Numbered from the stretch's first letter, positions 43,686-54,889 are shown. The stretch is DNA of 63,918 nt from CAJXJP01 sp964022365 (GCA_964022365.1 CAXHZN010000007.1:1-63918), one strand, 5' to 3'. Numbers and translations: made by a program. Notes: a model not told the origin generated them from the sequence alone.

Positions 43686-44966
43686 ATGAAACAAAAAATA
43701 TTACATATAATTTATAGATTTTTAAAAATTTGTGCACAAAAATACATAAAAAAACATAATCCAAAAGTTATTGGGATTACTGGAAGTGTAGGGAAAACTA
43801 GCGCGAGAATGATTATTGCTCAAGTGTTACAACAAGTTCAATGAGAAAAAATAGTTTCTACTTCACCGAAAAATTTTAATTCTGAGTTAGGAATTATTTT
43901 TTCTATTTTTGAAATTACGCAATATTCTCCAAATATTTCGAGTTTATGAAAAAATATTTGAATTATTTTAAAAAAATTATTTTTTTCAAAAAAACCATAC
44001 GATATTTTAGTGTTAGAATATGGAATTGATGCTCCAGGAGATATGAAATATTTAACTAGTGTAGTGACTCCAGACTATGGAATTTTTACAAAACTTGACT
44101 TTGTTCATGCAGAATTTTTTGATACAAAAGAAGAAATTTGAGAAGAAAAAAGAATTTTACTTGATACTTCAAAAGAAAAAATTTATGTATGAAATTTTGA
44201 TGAATATTTGAAAAAAATATTTGATGAATATTTACAAAAAAAACAATTTTTACCACATATAGAAAATTCTCAGTTTAGTCAAAAAAATGGAAAAATTTAT
44301 AGTGAATTTTTATTCGAAAATACACAAATAAAAGCAAACATTTTTGGACAAGAAAATTTAGATTATATTGCTCTGGCTTTACAAATTGCTCAAGATATGG
44401 GAATACAATTATCTCAAAAAGAATATATTTTTACATTAGAAAATCAGCCAGGAAGATTTAATATTTTAGAATGAATCAAATGAAATATTCTCATAGATTC
44501 TACATATAATGCAGCTCCGGCCAGTATGGTGAAAATGATTGAAAATACTTTTGCACTTCAAAAAAATCTTTTTTCAGATTATAAAGTATTTTTAGTTATA
44601 GGAGATATGAGAGAACTTTGAGAAATTTCACCTGGTAAGCATTTAGAGCTTAATGACACTGTAATTCATGCAGATGGGATATATTGTGTAGGAACGGAAA
44701 TTTCACCATTGTATCAAGCATTAGAAGTGCAAGAATTTGAATGAGAAAAAAATATTTTCAAAAAATCGAATATTGCGTGAGAATCATTAAAAAAATTCTT
44801 AGAAAAAACTGATGAAAAATATGTAATTTTATTTAAATGAAGTCAAAATACTATTTTTACAGAAGAAGTTTTAAAAGCAGTTTTACAAAATAAAAGTGAT
44901 GAAAAAAATCTCGTAAGACAATCACAAGATTGGATAGAAAAAAAAGAAAAATTTTTCAAATCATAA
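43686..44966 (+). CDS. murF: MurF-like UDP-MurNAc-tripeptide-D-Ala-D-Ala ligase
   Basis: 426 residues. The Mur ligase P-loop GITGSVGKTSARM, the central LEYGIDAPGDMKYL and YGIFTKLDFVHAEFF, and the C-terminal QPGRFNIL, IDSTYNAAPASM and VIGDMRELGE follow MurF. It joins D-Ala-D-Ala to the cell-wall precursor in the cytoplasm. It ends in a terminator shared with the convergent mini-gene at 45011. AGGAAA before ATG is a weak SD at best. Confidence 0.88.
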
Positions 44967-44997
44967 AAAAAAGGCCAAGCATTGCTTGGCCTTTTTG
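44964..44997. terminator. Bidirectional terminator (murF and the mini-gene)
   Basis: AAAAAGGCCAAGC-ATT-GCTTGGCCTTTTT. On the minus strand it lies 15 bases after the TGA codon at 45011, before any TAA or TAG in that frame. Confidence 0.9.
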
Positions 44998-45010
44998 GAA
45001 CGTTGGTTAC

Positions 45011-45142
45011 TCAAAAAATATAGGTGTACAAAATACACCCAGAGATACACGCGACAAGAAATAATTTTCTTGTTCCCGATAATCTTTGATTATATTCTGT
45101 TTTATTTTTGGGTCCTGTTGTTTGAACTGTTAATTTTTCCAC
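45011..45142 (-). CDS. Mini-protein ending in TGA, TGA-free class
   Basis: 43 residues if TGA stops. AAAGGAG lies 7 bases before GTG; ATG one base earlier is out of frame and stops at once. A membrane helix is near the end (LFLVACISGCILYTYIF). The three glycines are GGA or GGG. The codon after F is TGA and the terminator stem follows. With TGA as Gly, translation would run into the hairpin without a stop. This is the one gene whose boundaries fit only the standard code. It could also be non-coding. Confidence 0.55.
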   Translation of the reverse strand: MEKLTVQTTGPKNKTEYNQRLSGTRKLFLVACISGCILYTYIF

Positions 45143-45180
45143 ATGATTCTCCTTTTTTTGTGAAACTGAATAACAGATAT

Positions 45181-45208
45181 AATGTAGTGTAAATATAAAA
45201 TATGTCAA
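45181..45208 (-). promoter_or_regulatory. Promoter of the mini-gene at 45011
   Basis: Minus strand TTGACA at 45208-45203 and TACATT at 45186-45181, spacer 16. Confidence 0.65.
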
Positions 45209-45210
45209 TA

Positions 45211-45238
45211 AAAAAACGAGCATTGCTCGTTTTTTTTA
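45211..45238 (-). terminator. trxB terminator
   Basis: AAAAAACGAGC-ATT-GCTCGTTTTTT just after the trxB stop on the minus strand. Confidence 0.88.
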
Positions 45239-45250
45239 ATTTCTATTTTT

Positions 45251-46168
45251 TTAGTGATTTCTTAACGCATCTTCATGAATACTATCAGCTGCTAAACATC
45301 ATTCTGCTGCAGACATAATAGTTTGTTTAAATTTATTTGAGTTTGTAGAAACGTCACCAGCTGCAAATAATCCTTTTACAGTTGTTTCTTGTCTCGCGTC
45401 TACCACTAAACATCCTTCATCATCTCTTTGTAAGTCCATGTGTGAAACGAGTTGAGTATTTGGATCTGAACCAACGGCTACAAATATTCCATCAGCTTTG
45501 AGTGATTTTCCAGATTTTAATTTAATTTCTTCTACGAAAAATTTTCCTGAAATTTCATCAACTTCTTCATTTAATACAAATTCAATATTTTCTGATTTTT
45601 TTGCTTGTTCTACCCAAATATCTTCTGCTCTAAATGTATCTCTTCTATGAACTACATATACTTTGTTACAAATTTCAGCAAGATATAAAGCTTCAGTAAG
45701 TGCTGTATTTCAACCACCTACGATTACTACATCTCTCCCTTTAAAAAACATTCCATCACAAGTAGCACAATATGAAACTCATTTTCCAAGCATTTCTTCT
45801 TCACCTTTTGCTCCTAAATGTCTATATTTATTTCCTGTTGCTAGAATAACATATTTTGAAGTAAATTCTTTTCCTGAAGCTGTTTTTACATAAAAGTGAT
45901 CTTCTTTTTTTTCTAATACATCAACCATTTCTTCTAACATTTCACTTCCTGCATTTTCAGCATGAGCTTTGAAATTATCCATAATTTCTTTTCCAGAAGC
46001 GGATAATACACCAGGATAATTTTCAACTTTATGAGAAGTAGCAAGTGCACCACCTGGTTGTCCTCAAATTACTAAGTTTTTTAGTTTATATCTCGAAGCA
46101 TACATTCCAGCTGGATATCCTGCGCTTCATGCTCAAATAATTATTACGTCGTAATCAAATTTTGTCAT
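45251..46168 (-). CDS. trxB: Thioredoxin reductase
   Basis: 305 residues, usual length. FAD site IIIGAGSAGYPAGMYASRY, redox pair CATCDG, NADPH site VVIVGGGNTALTEALYLAE, and C-terminal GLFAAGDVSTN. It keeps thioredoxin reduced, which also serves class I ribonucleotide reductase (nrdA here). Some Gly in the FAD region are TGA. No SD. Confidence 0.94.
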
Positions 46169-46361
46169 ATTTTTATTATTAATATTTTAAATATATACCA
46201 AGATATTAAATAGAAATCTTAATTTATTCTAAATTATAATAAAAAAATAATCTATTTTTCAAAATATAAATTATTTCAATAATTATTTTATAGAAAAAAT
46301 TTCTATTTTGTTACTTTTTTATTAGAATAATAGAGACAAATATTTACAAAACATTATAAAT

Positions 46362-47723
46362 ATGAAAAAACAAAACTTTTGAGCTTTTACACTTGTAGAA
46401 TTAATTGTTGTAATAACAGTTTTAGCCATTTTATCTTCGATTGCTTTTGTGTCTTATTCTGGATATGGCTCAACTTCGAGAGATTCAGTGAGGATGACAG
46501 ATCTTACAAATATTGATAAATGATTTGAATTGTTAAAAATTGCTTGAAAAGATTTTCCACTCCCTGCAAATAAAATCGATATTTCTTCAAGTGGAACAAT
46601 ATTTCAATATCAATGAGAATTATCAGCCGGCATTTTAGAATGATCACTGTGAATTTATGATGGATGATTTGATCCTCAAACCAAACAACCATATACATAT
46701 TCTGTAAATACAGCAAGAAATAAATTTCAAGTATTATCATTTCTAGAAAATAAAGATACATTTGCTCAACTAAATATTCAAAAAACGTATTCAAATAATA
46801 CACAAAAATTTCCTGAAACTAGATGAGATTCACTAGGAATAATTTTAGATGAAACAACGTTTGAACCAATTCAAAATACTACTGAGGATGCTCAAATTGA
46901 TATTTCTCAAACAACACAAAATTTTTGAGTTATCATGAATAAACAAATCGAAACAGGAGATAAAAAAGTTTTAGCAAAAGTAGTCAATTTAAATAAATAT
47001 GGATTTGCAAAATCGTGTAAAGAATTACTCGATAAAAATTCAGATTTGCAAGATAAAGATGGTATTTATACGCTCAGTTACAATAAAACAGAAATTTATG
47101 ACGTATATTGTGATATGACCACAGATGGATGAGGATGGACGAGTGTTATATCTATTGCAGATAAATCTCACTTTACTTTCAAAGCAACTTCTCCTTCAAG
47201 TGTAGTTTGATGACATGCTACTACTGATGAGCAAAAAAAGCAGTATATGGAAAAAGTTCAAGAACTAAATAATTCAATATTTAATTTTACAACTTTAGGG
47301 AATATCTCAACCATTTTTTCAAAAGATACAATTTTAAATTCATACAATTATGTTGGATGAAATGAAATAATGTTTGCGGATGAAAATAACCAATTTTTAA
47401 CCTATGATTTTACAGCAAAAAGTTTATCTGATTATTATATTTGAGTAAAATATAATGAAGATAATCAAGTACTCCCAGTGAAAAAAACAAATATTTCAAC
47501 GGATGTAAACAATAGATGAGATCTTTCTCTCCAAATGATTTGAGAAGATTGAGACAGTTCAATGTATTATATTTATCATGGCTCTGCAATTTGACCATAC
47601 TTTAATGCTTCGAATAACGGAAATGTAGATTTCGATGATGCAGGGTATTCAGTTTTTTATAAAAAATTAGGTGGAAAATTAAATCCAATAGTTTCAGACT
47701 ATGTAATTTGGTATGTAAGATAA
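46362..47723 (+). CDS. Prepilin-fibrinogen fusion protein, third type
   Basis: 453 residues. Prepilin site NFGAFTLVELIVVITVLAIL; the next part keeps PLPANKIDISSSGTIFQYQ and RNKFQVLSFLE of the pilin group. From about residue 218 the fibrinogen part reads SCKELLDKN, EIYDVYCDMTTDGGGWTSV. Its C-terminus is unlike the other copies, with YYIYHGSAIGP near the end. The G in the prepilin leader (position before A) is a TGA. Confidence 0.9.
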
Positions 47724-47767
47724 AAAAACAAATAAGTAAAAATATATTTTTACTTATTTGTTTTTTA
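47722..47767 (+). terminator. Terminator
   Basis: ACAAATAAGTAAAAAT/ATTTTTACTTATTTGT, AT-rich but long, with T-run. Confidence 0.78.
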
Positions 47768-47776
47768 TTATATAAT
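47749..47776 (+). promoter_or_regulatory. Promoter of the TGA-free gene at 47813
   Basis: TTTACT at 47749-47754 (weak) and consensus TATAAT at 47771-47776, spacer 16. Confidence 0.5.
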
Positions 47777-47812
47777 TTATGAACATACAAAAAAAGTTTA
47801 TTGGAGAAATAG

Positions 47813-48184
47813 ATGAAAATCGACTGGATCGTTTTATATACTCTCGTTTACTGGAATTTATGTATACAGAGCTATGAACATAAAAGTATCATTTCGAAGC
47901 TGAACAAGCAAAAAAAGAAAATACACAAAAGGTCTAAACGCTTGCAAAAACAAGCAAATTATGAAAAAAAAGTTTATAAGTGTACAACTTTAGGATTTTG
48001 TATTTTAGATTCTAAAAATGATATAGAGCATTTGAATCATCAAATAGTTTTTTATCAGATAAATTATAAAAGTTTAAAAGTACAGAAAAATTCTGTTTTA
48101 AAACTTTTACTCAACACAAAAATTTTTATTCCACACGATAGGTTTGCGAATTGGAAACTTTTGGTAACTAAAAAAGCAGCGTAA
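47813..48184 (+). CDS. Basic protein, TGA-free class
   Basis: 123 residues. A hydrophobic N-terminus (IVLYTLVYWNLCIQSY) followed by a very basic region (KLNKQKKKIHKRSKRLQKQ) that may be a coiled coil or bind nucleic acid. TTGGAGA lies 7 bases before ATG. Its one glycine is GGA. The stop TAA overlaps the terminator stem (AAAAAGCAGCG-TAA-GCTGCTTTTT). Function unknown. Confidence 0.7.
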   Translation: MKIDWIVLYTLVYWNLCIQSYEHKSIISKLNKQKKKIHKRSKRLQKQANYEKKVYKCTTLGFCILDSKNDIEHLNHQIVFYQINYKSLKVQKNSVLKLLLNTKIFIPHDRFANWKLLVTKKAA

Positions 48185-48208
48185 GCTGCTTTTTTTGTGT
48201 TTTTTTGA
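48169..48208 (+). terminator. Terminator overlapping the stop codon
   Basis: AAAAAAGCAGC-GTAA-GCTGCTTTTTTT; the last Ala codons and TAA form the hairpin. Confidence 0.85.
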
Positions 48209-48255
48209 TTCTTTGTTATAATACAATTAAATTTTTATTTTCTGAGTATTTGTCT

Positions 48256-48798
48256 ATGAAAAATGAAAAATTAAATATGGAAGAATTATGAGATTATTCT
48301 TTTGAATTACTCGGTGAAATTTCACAGCTTTTTTCTTCACTTTCAAATAACAAATTTCTTTCTTCGAATAATTTTATTGATATTAATAATAAGATTCAAA
48401 AGGCAAAAAGTTTAGGAATAAATGTAGAAAAATACGAAAGAGAAATAACAGAATTTAGAAAAAATTTACTCAATAGAAAAATTCAAGACAAAATAAATCA
48501 AATTCAACAAAATATGAAATCTCAAAATTTGGAAGAATTAGATTTACAATTTGAAGATATAGAAAATAATTTCCTTGAATTAAAGCAAGATATTTCGGAT
48601 ATTTCTGAAATTGAAAATTCATATTATGAGCTGAAAAATATTATAAAAAAAGCAAAGTTATATAGAAAAATATTACAATCGAGCTTTTCTCAAAACCTTT
48701 CAAGTTATGATTTTGATCAAATAATGTGAGAAATATTAAATCTCAAAGAAGCCTGAATAGAAGTATGAGATTTGGAAAGTTTAATAATGTGAGAATAA
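48256..48798 (+). CDS. Coiled-coil protein, unknown
   Basis: 180 residues, almost entirely helical with repeated Glu, Lys, Asn and Leu. Coiled-coil stretches are at about 60-100 and 100-150. Three TGA glycines cluster at the C-terminal end (IMGEILNLKEAGIEVGDLES). No membrane segment, no known family. Confidence 0.7.
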
Positions 48799-48835
48799 AA
48801 CCTGAAATGCAATTTGTATTTCAGGTTTATTTTTC
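48798..48835 (+). terminator. Terminator
   Basis: AAACCTGAAAT...ATTTCAGGTTT stem. Confidence 0.82.
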
Positions 48836-48884
48836 TCAAAATTTAGGTAAAATATAAATAATTTAGAAAAATAAGAAGAAAAAA

Positions 48885-50114
48885 ATGGCTAGACAAAATA
48901 AATCAGAAAGAGACTTAGAGCAATTTCAAGACCAAATAGAATATGCTCCAGGTGAGTTAAAGGTATTTATCGCAGATATTTTACCAAAAGAATTACACGT
49001 TCGTAAGCAAATGGAAGATAGGATGATAGAGTTAGAAAATCTCGTGAATACTTATGGTTGAGTAGTTATTGTAAAACATATTCAAAATAAATCTATTCCG
49101 GATTATAATACATTTATCTGAGAAGGAAGGTTAGATGAAATCATCGAAGAAATGCAAAGAGAATGAGCGAACGTTTTAATTTTATGAAATATTTTAAAAT
49201 CAAAACAAATTCATACTATTAATGATAAATTAAAATCTATTTGAGCAAAAGCTTGGGATAGAGTAGATTTAATATTAAAAATATTTGAAAAAAATGCTCA
49301 ATCTGCAGAAGCAAAATTACAAATTGAACTTGCTGCAATTAAACATATGTGACCAAGAATTTATGGTATGGGGATGGAACTTTCAAAACAATGAGGTTGA
49401 GTTGGAACTAGAGGGAAATGAGAAACAAATACCGAAATCATGAAACGTCACTTGCGTAAAAAAGAACAACATATTCGTGAACAACTCGATCACTTTTCAA
49501 AAGTTCGTGAACAACATAGACAAGGTCGTAAGAAAAAATGAATGAATACGGTTGGAGTTGTAGGTTATACAAATGCAGGAAAATCAACTCTTACAAATTC
49601 ACTTACAAATAAAGGAGTTTTAGCAGAAGATAAACTTTTTGCAACCCTTGGAACTTCTGTTGGGAAAATGTTTATTCCAGCTGAATACAATGAAAAAACA
49701 TGAGCATATATTCCACCAAGAGAGTTACTTATAAATGATACAATTTGATTTATTCGTGAACTTCCACCAAAACTTATAGATGCATTTAAATCAACACTAG
49801 AAGACTCTATTGAATCAGATATTTTATTACATGTGGTAGATGCAGCAGATGAAAAAATGCATTTAAAAATTGCCGTAGTTGAAGAAATTTTAGAAAATAT
49901 TTGAGCAAAACAGCCAGTTATTTATGTGTTTAATAAAATTGATGAAATTTGAGAAGGAGAATATATTATTAATGATGACAGTGGGAAAGCAACATATGCT
50001 TCAAAAAAAGATTTTATTGAGAAAAATTTTTCTAATAAAAATAAAATATATATTTCTGCATTAGAAAAACAAAATATAGATGAATTAAAAAAATTAATTC
50101 AAGAAACTATCTAA
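48885..50114 (+). CDS. hflX: Ribosome-associated GTPase HflX
   Basis: 409 residues. The HflX N-terminal domain ends with AEAKLQIELAAIKHMGPRI and the Gly-rich GGGVGTRGKGETNTEI. GTPase motifs: GYTNAGKST (P-loop), a LFATLGTS switch I, NDTIGFIRELP (DTxGF), and FNKIDE. HflX rescues stalled or stressed ribosomes. Many of the conserved glycines are TGA. The next gene starts 11 bases on. Confidence 0.95.
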
Positions 50115-50124
50115 TATAAAAATT

Positions 50125-50529
50125 ATGAATTATATGTATTTCGCACTTTGATTTTTCGTCATATTATTTATATATGCGATATTCATGGTTTTAAAATTTT
50201 CTAAAAAGAAAAAATTAACCAGCCAAGAAATTGCACAATTAAAAATATTATTACAAAGAATACAAAGAGGAGTTTCAACAAAAGAAAAAATCGTAGATAT
50301 GGATAAACTCTATCATAAAATTTTGAAACAATTATGATATACTGGAACATTTTGAGAAATTTTAAAAGCGCAACCAAACGAAATTTGAGATATTCAAAAA
50401 ATATGGAAATTACATAAACTCAGAAATACACTGGTTCATGAATTTGATAATCATGGTGAAAAATACCTTCGTCAAGCAGATAAAGACTATAAAAAACAAA
50501 TTCAAGTATTACTGGCAAATATAAAATAA
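50125..50529 (+). CDS. Single-pass membrane protein with a HEPN-like motif
   Basis: 134 residues. N-terminal membrane helix (YFALGFFVILFIYAIFMVL), then a basic helical cytoplasmic part. KLHKLRNTLVHEFD contains R-N-x-x-x-H, the pattern of HEPN RNase domains, but one short motif is weak evidence. It follows hflX by 10 bases and may be cotranscribed. Confidence 0.68.
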
Positions 50530-50565
50530 GTATTTTTCGAAAGAAAAATATTTATTTTTTTTATA
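50525..50565 (+). terminator. Terminator
   Basis: AAATAAGTATTTTTC...GAAAAATATTTATTT and T-run. Confidence 0.75.
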
Positions 50566-50644
50566 AAAAAGTTCAAAAATTTAATGTCCATTTAATATCC
50601 ACTGAGTATAATATGTATATATATTATTTTTTTGAAAAAATATT

Positions 50645-53600
50645 ATGATAAAAAGGGGGATATCAGGCATAGTTTTATGCTTTTTTTGTTGTGTGCAATG
50701 TTTTCCAGTTTTTGCTCAAGAGATTGAACAAGAAATAATTATAAAAGAAGTTTGAGAAAATACTCAAGAAAGTTCTGAAAATTCACTTGAATCTAGTAAT
50801 TCTTTTGATTGAGAAGATAATTCTCAAAATGTTGATGCTTGAAATCAAGAGGAAGAAGTTCCAGATGAAACAGCAAATGAATGAGTTGAATCTGAAAATC
50901 CTGATAATTGAGATGAAAGTTCAGAATACTCAGAAGCTGATTCTGGAGAAAGCTGAAATAATGATGACGAAAATCTAGACGAAAATCCAGACGAAAACAA
51001 TGAAGAAACTCCTGAAATATCTTTCCCAGAAATATTTATAGATTTTCAAAATCCAAGTTATATTCTCGAAAAAGATATTCAAAAACAAGAATATTCTTGT
51101 GATCCAGATCAAGCAGAATGTAAAGTAAATATCAAAATATTAGATGAAAACCAATGAGAAATTTCATCAGATTTTTGATGTGAAATAATTTTTTCAAATT
51201 CATCAGAAATATTTGATTGTAATCCAAATTCTATACTATTTGAAGAATCAGAAAATACTATAAATATTAAATTATTCGAGGAAAATAATCGAGAAAATTT
51301 TATAGAAAAAGAAGTTATTATTTTAAAAAATACTTCTCCTGAACCAGAAAATCCAAATGAGTGAAATGATGATTCTCAAAATCCTGATAATGGAACTGGG
51401 AATTGAGAAAATTGAGAGAATAATTCATGAGAAGATTGAATTCCAGACGAAAATAAAGTAGAAACTCCAGAAATAATTTTCCCAGAAATATTTATAGATT
51501 TTCAAAATCCGAGTTATATTCTCGAAAAAGATATTCAAAAACAAGAATATTCTTGTGATCCACAGCAGGAAGAATGTAAAGTAAATATTAAAATATTAGA
51601 TGAAAACCAATGAGAAATTTCATCAGATTTTTGATGTGAAATAATTTTTTCAAATTGAGAAGAATTTACCGATTGTAATCCGACTTCTGTAGTATTTGAA
51701 GAATCAGAAAATACTGTACATATTAAATTATTCGAAGAAAATAATCGAGAAAATTTTATAGAAAAAGAAATTATTATTTTAAAAAATAATTCACCTGAGT
51801 TTGAAAGCCCAAGCGAGTGAGAAGATGATTCTTGAGAAAATTCTTGAGAAAGCGTGAATGAAGGTTGAGGAAGTCCGGATGAAAATCCAGACGAAAATAA
51901 TGTAGAAACTCCAGAAATAGTTTTCCCAGAAATATTTATAGAATTTCAAAATCCGAGCTATATTCTCGAAAAAGATATTCAAAAACAAGAATATTCTTGT
52001 GATCCAGATCAAGCAGAATGTAAAGTAAATATCAAAATATTAGATGAAAACCAATGAGAAATTTCATCAGATTTTTGATGTGAAATAATTTTTTCAAATT
52101 CATCAGAAATATTTGATTGTAATCCAAATTCTATACTATTTGAAGAATCAGAAAATACTATAAATATTAAATTATTCGAAGAAAATAATCGAGAAAATTT
52201 TGTAGAAAAAGAAATTATTATTTTAAAAAATAATATATCAGAAGATGATTCTTGAGAAAATTCTGGAGAGGATAATTCTGAAAATTGAGAAGAAAATTCT
52301 TGAGAAAACTGAAATGAAGAATGAGAAAATCCAAACGAAAATCCTGATAATTCTCCTGAGCCAGAAAATCCAAGTGAGTGAGAAGATAATTCTCAAAATC
52401 CTGATAATGGCAGTGGGGATTGAGAAGAAAATTCATGAGAAGATTGAAACATAGGTGAAGTTGATTGAGGTGAAGATAATGAAGAAATTCCAGAAGTATT
52501 ACAAGTTCCTGAAATATTTCTCGAAATACAAAGTTGAGCAGAAATATCTGGTGATAGTCTGGTGTGTGATAAAAATAATTGTAGCTTGAATCTGAATATT
52601 GAAAAAAGTTTTGAATGAGATTTTATAGAAAATAATTATATTTGTGAGTGGGATTTTTGATGATGAAATTTTTCAACACAAGCAACGGATAAAAAATGTA
52701 ACCCAGGTTATGTAAAATATGATGTTTGAGAATATCAATTATTAGTAAATATTATCGATAAAGAGAATTTAAACAACTTTTCTCAAAAAATATTTTATGT
52801 AAAAAATTTTAAAAAAAGTACGAATAAATGATGATCAAGCTGAGGAAATAGTGATAATAAAAATTCTGAAACAGAAAATATTATTGTAGATGTCTCAGAA
52901 AATAAAGAAATTTTTGTACAATCAGGACTTGAAAATAATAGATGTAATGAAGAAAAATGTAGTGTAAATTTACAGTATAAAAATGCGAGTTACGAAGACT
53001 GTTTATGGGATTTTTGAGAGATAGAAACACGTGATAAATATACCAAAACATGTAATCCGAGAAATATTTATTTACCAGCAGGATGACATAAAATCACATT
53101 ATCTGTGAAGAATAATAAAACAAATACATCGCATAATAAAAGTCTATTTATTCATAATATGTATGAAGAAATAACGGAAGAAAAAAAATATGATTTTGAA
53201 ATTATTTTACAGGGAAAACAAACAGATTTTAGAAAGAAAATTTGAGATACAATTATATGTTTAGGAGTAGAAAAATGTAATATTAATTTGAGTGTAAAAC
53301 AGTATAAAAACTTAGAGTATACCTGGGAGTTTCCTAATAATTTTAGTGTCGATAAAAATAATCCAAAATCAGTTTGGTTTGAAATTTGAGAGCATAATAT
53401 AGTATTAAAAATTTATGATGGACAAAAATTATTGTTTTCAAAAAATATTTGAGTGCAGGTCATTGCACCGGAAAATACGCAAGAAATTATTAATTTAGCG
53501 AAGCAAGTAGAGAGTTTTGAAAAATCTCAAAACAATTATTTATGATTTTTTTCGGAGTTAGAAATTCAACCGAAAAATTTGGTAAATTTACAGGACGAAG

Positions 53601-54202
53601 CCATAAATTATTTTACAGAAATTAAACGCTCAACTCAAAAGAATTTTTCTCATAAAATTGATTCAATAGATTATTTTGAAATAAAAGATGAAACTTCACG
53701 TATAAAACTTACTCGTAATATTTCTCAGCAAAAAAAAGCTTTAAAAATTTCTGGAACGACATTTCCTAACTCTACTGTTTACATTGATGATGGAGAAAAA
53801 ATATTTACAATTAAATCCGATGAAATAGGGAAATATCAGCATAAAAAACAGTCAGATATAAACAGTGGAAATTTTTTAGTAGATTATTATGTGATCGATG
53901 AATTTTGAAATTATTTTCAAGCGAATAATTATAAAACTATATCAATAAGCGATGAATATATTTGAGAATTAACTCAAAATATTCAAAAAAAATCAACAAA
54001 AAGTTTTAAAAAGAAAAAAATATCTTGAACACAAGAAGATAAAATGAAAAATATTGATGCTGAAAAAGAAATAAATTATGCTAGTATTTGATGAATATCG
54101 ACGAATAAAATGACTTTTTGACAAAAAATTTTATGGATGTGAATATGTCTTATATGATTTCTATGATTATTTTTTGTTGGGAGAAAATATAAAATTATGT
54201 AA
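50645..54202 (+). CDS. Large acidic repeat surface protein
   Basis: 1185 residues. A signal peptide (GIVLCFFCCVQCFPVFAQ) is followed by acidic low-complexity sequence of Glu, Asp, Asn, Ser and TGA-coded Gly (about 25-125). Three ~108-residue repeats then start near residues 127, 277 and 423, each with FPEIFIDFQNPSYILEKDIQ and several cysteines, separated by acidic linkers. A diverged fourth unit is near 617, and further PKD-like units (EWDFGGGNFS) follow. The C-terminus has one membrane helix and a short basic tail (GRKYKIM). Probably anchored and exposed on the surface. Confidence 0.82.
51012..51340 (+). repeat. Long direct repeat, unit 1
   Basis: Almost identical to 51905-52230 and very similar to 51468-51785, all in frame. 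Confidence 0.85.
51468..51785 (+). repeat. Long direct repeat, unit 2
   Basis: Differs more from units 1 and 3 than they do from each other. Confidence 0.85.
51905..52230 (+). repeat. Long direct repeat, unit 3
   Basis: Nearly the same as unit 1, which suggests recent gene conversion or slippage. Confidence 0.85.
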
Positions 54203-54203
54203 A

Positions 54204-54236
54204 TAAAAAACCACGCGTTTCGCGTGGTTTTTCTTT
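54204..54236. terminator. Bidirectional terminator
   Basis: AAAAAACCACGCG-TTT-CGCGTGGTTTTT between the repeat protein and the minus-strand gene. Confidence 0.92.
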
Positions 54237-54798
54237 AAAATTTCCAGTGCCAACCAACATAAATAACGCGGCTAGATACTTCACTTCGACTATCCATAAG
54301 AGGAAGTGCTGGAAAAATATTTTCATCAAAATTCATCAGTTTATTAGGATTAATCCAACGTGCTGTGACTTTATGATGAATTTTATATTTTCCAAAATGA
54401 AACATTCCTTTGTAGCTTGCATTGATTTTTGGTCTATGCACTACAAATTTTTCATCTCCATTTTGGTATGTTTTTGTATCAAAAGTTAAACCAAAACTAA
54501 AGCTTTGGTAGTTCATAAGCATACCGAAATCATTTGTTTCAATGTTTTCGTATTTATATGAAAAACTCATTTGAGGTGATCTTTTCGGAAAAAAACCACT
54601 ATCACATGTACTTTCGATAGTTAGACTCGTTTGCTGAGTAATACCAAATTTATTTATATTTGTATTACAGTCATTTTGAGAATAACTTTTTTCTAAATTT
54701 TGTACCCAAATTTTATTATCTTTGAATTCAAAATCAACCAATTCATTTCCCCAAACAATTGGAGAAATGAATAATAAAATACCAATAAAATATTTCAT
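54235..54798 (-). CDS. Predicted outer-membrane beta-barrel protein, TGA-free class
   Basis: 187 residues. Signal peptide MKYFIGILLFISPIVWG, mature part of alternating polar/hydrophobic strands, and C-terminus Y-V-G-W-H-W-K-F. That matches the outer-membrane beta-signal (polar-x-Gly-x-x-hydrophobic-x-hydrophobic) read by the BAM complex, including the terminal Phe. AGGAGA sits 7 bases before this ATG; an ATG six bases upstream overlaps the SD. Glycines are all GGN. Promoter and terminator are its own. No outer membrane is known for this bacterial group, so the gene appears to belong in a diderm cell. Confidence 0.7.
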   Translation of the reverse strand: MKYFIGILLFISPIVWGNELVDFEFKDNKIWVQNLEKSYSQNDCNTNINKFGITQQTSLTIESTCDSGFFPKRSPQMSFSYKYENIETNDFGMLMNYQSFSFGLTFDTKTYQNGDEKFVVHRPKINASYKGMFHFGKYKIHHKVTARWINPNKLMNFDENIFPALPLMDSRSEVSSRVIYVGWHWKF

Positions 54799-54828
54799 AA
54801 CCATTCTCCTATAATTGTGGTTATAAAA

Positions 54829-54856
54829 ATAGTATTTTTTTTCACAAAAAAGTCAA
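54829..54856 (-). promoter_or_regulatory. Promoter of the beta-barrel gene
   Basis: Minus strand TTGACT at 54856-54851 and TACTAT at 54834-54829, spacer 16. Confidence 0.7.
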
Positions 54857-54889
54857 TTTTTTGTATATGTTTTGTATACAAAAAATAAC

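Noticed and set aside
45011..45223. Longer 70-codon version of the minus-strand mini-gene
   Set aside because: Its first 27 codons overlap the promoter and SD; the SD-led GTG at 45142 is the better start.
50787..50978. Shadow ORF with many Ile/Lys/Met in the repeat gene
   Set aside because: It is in another frame of the acidic repeat protein and has no signal of its own.
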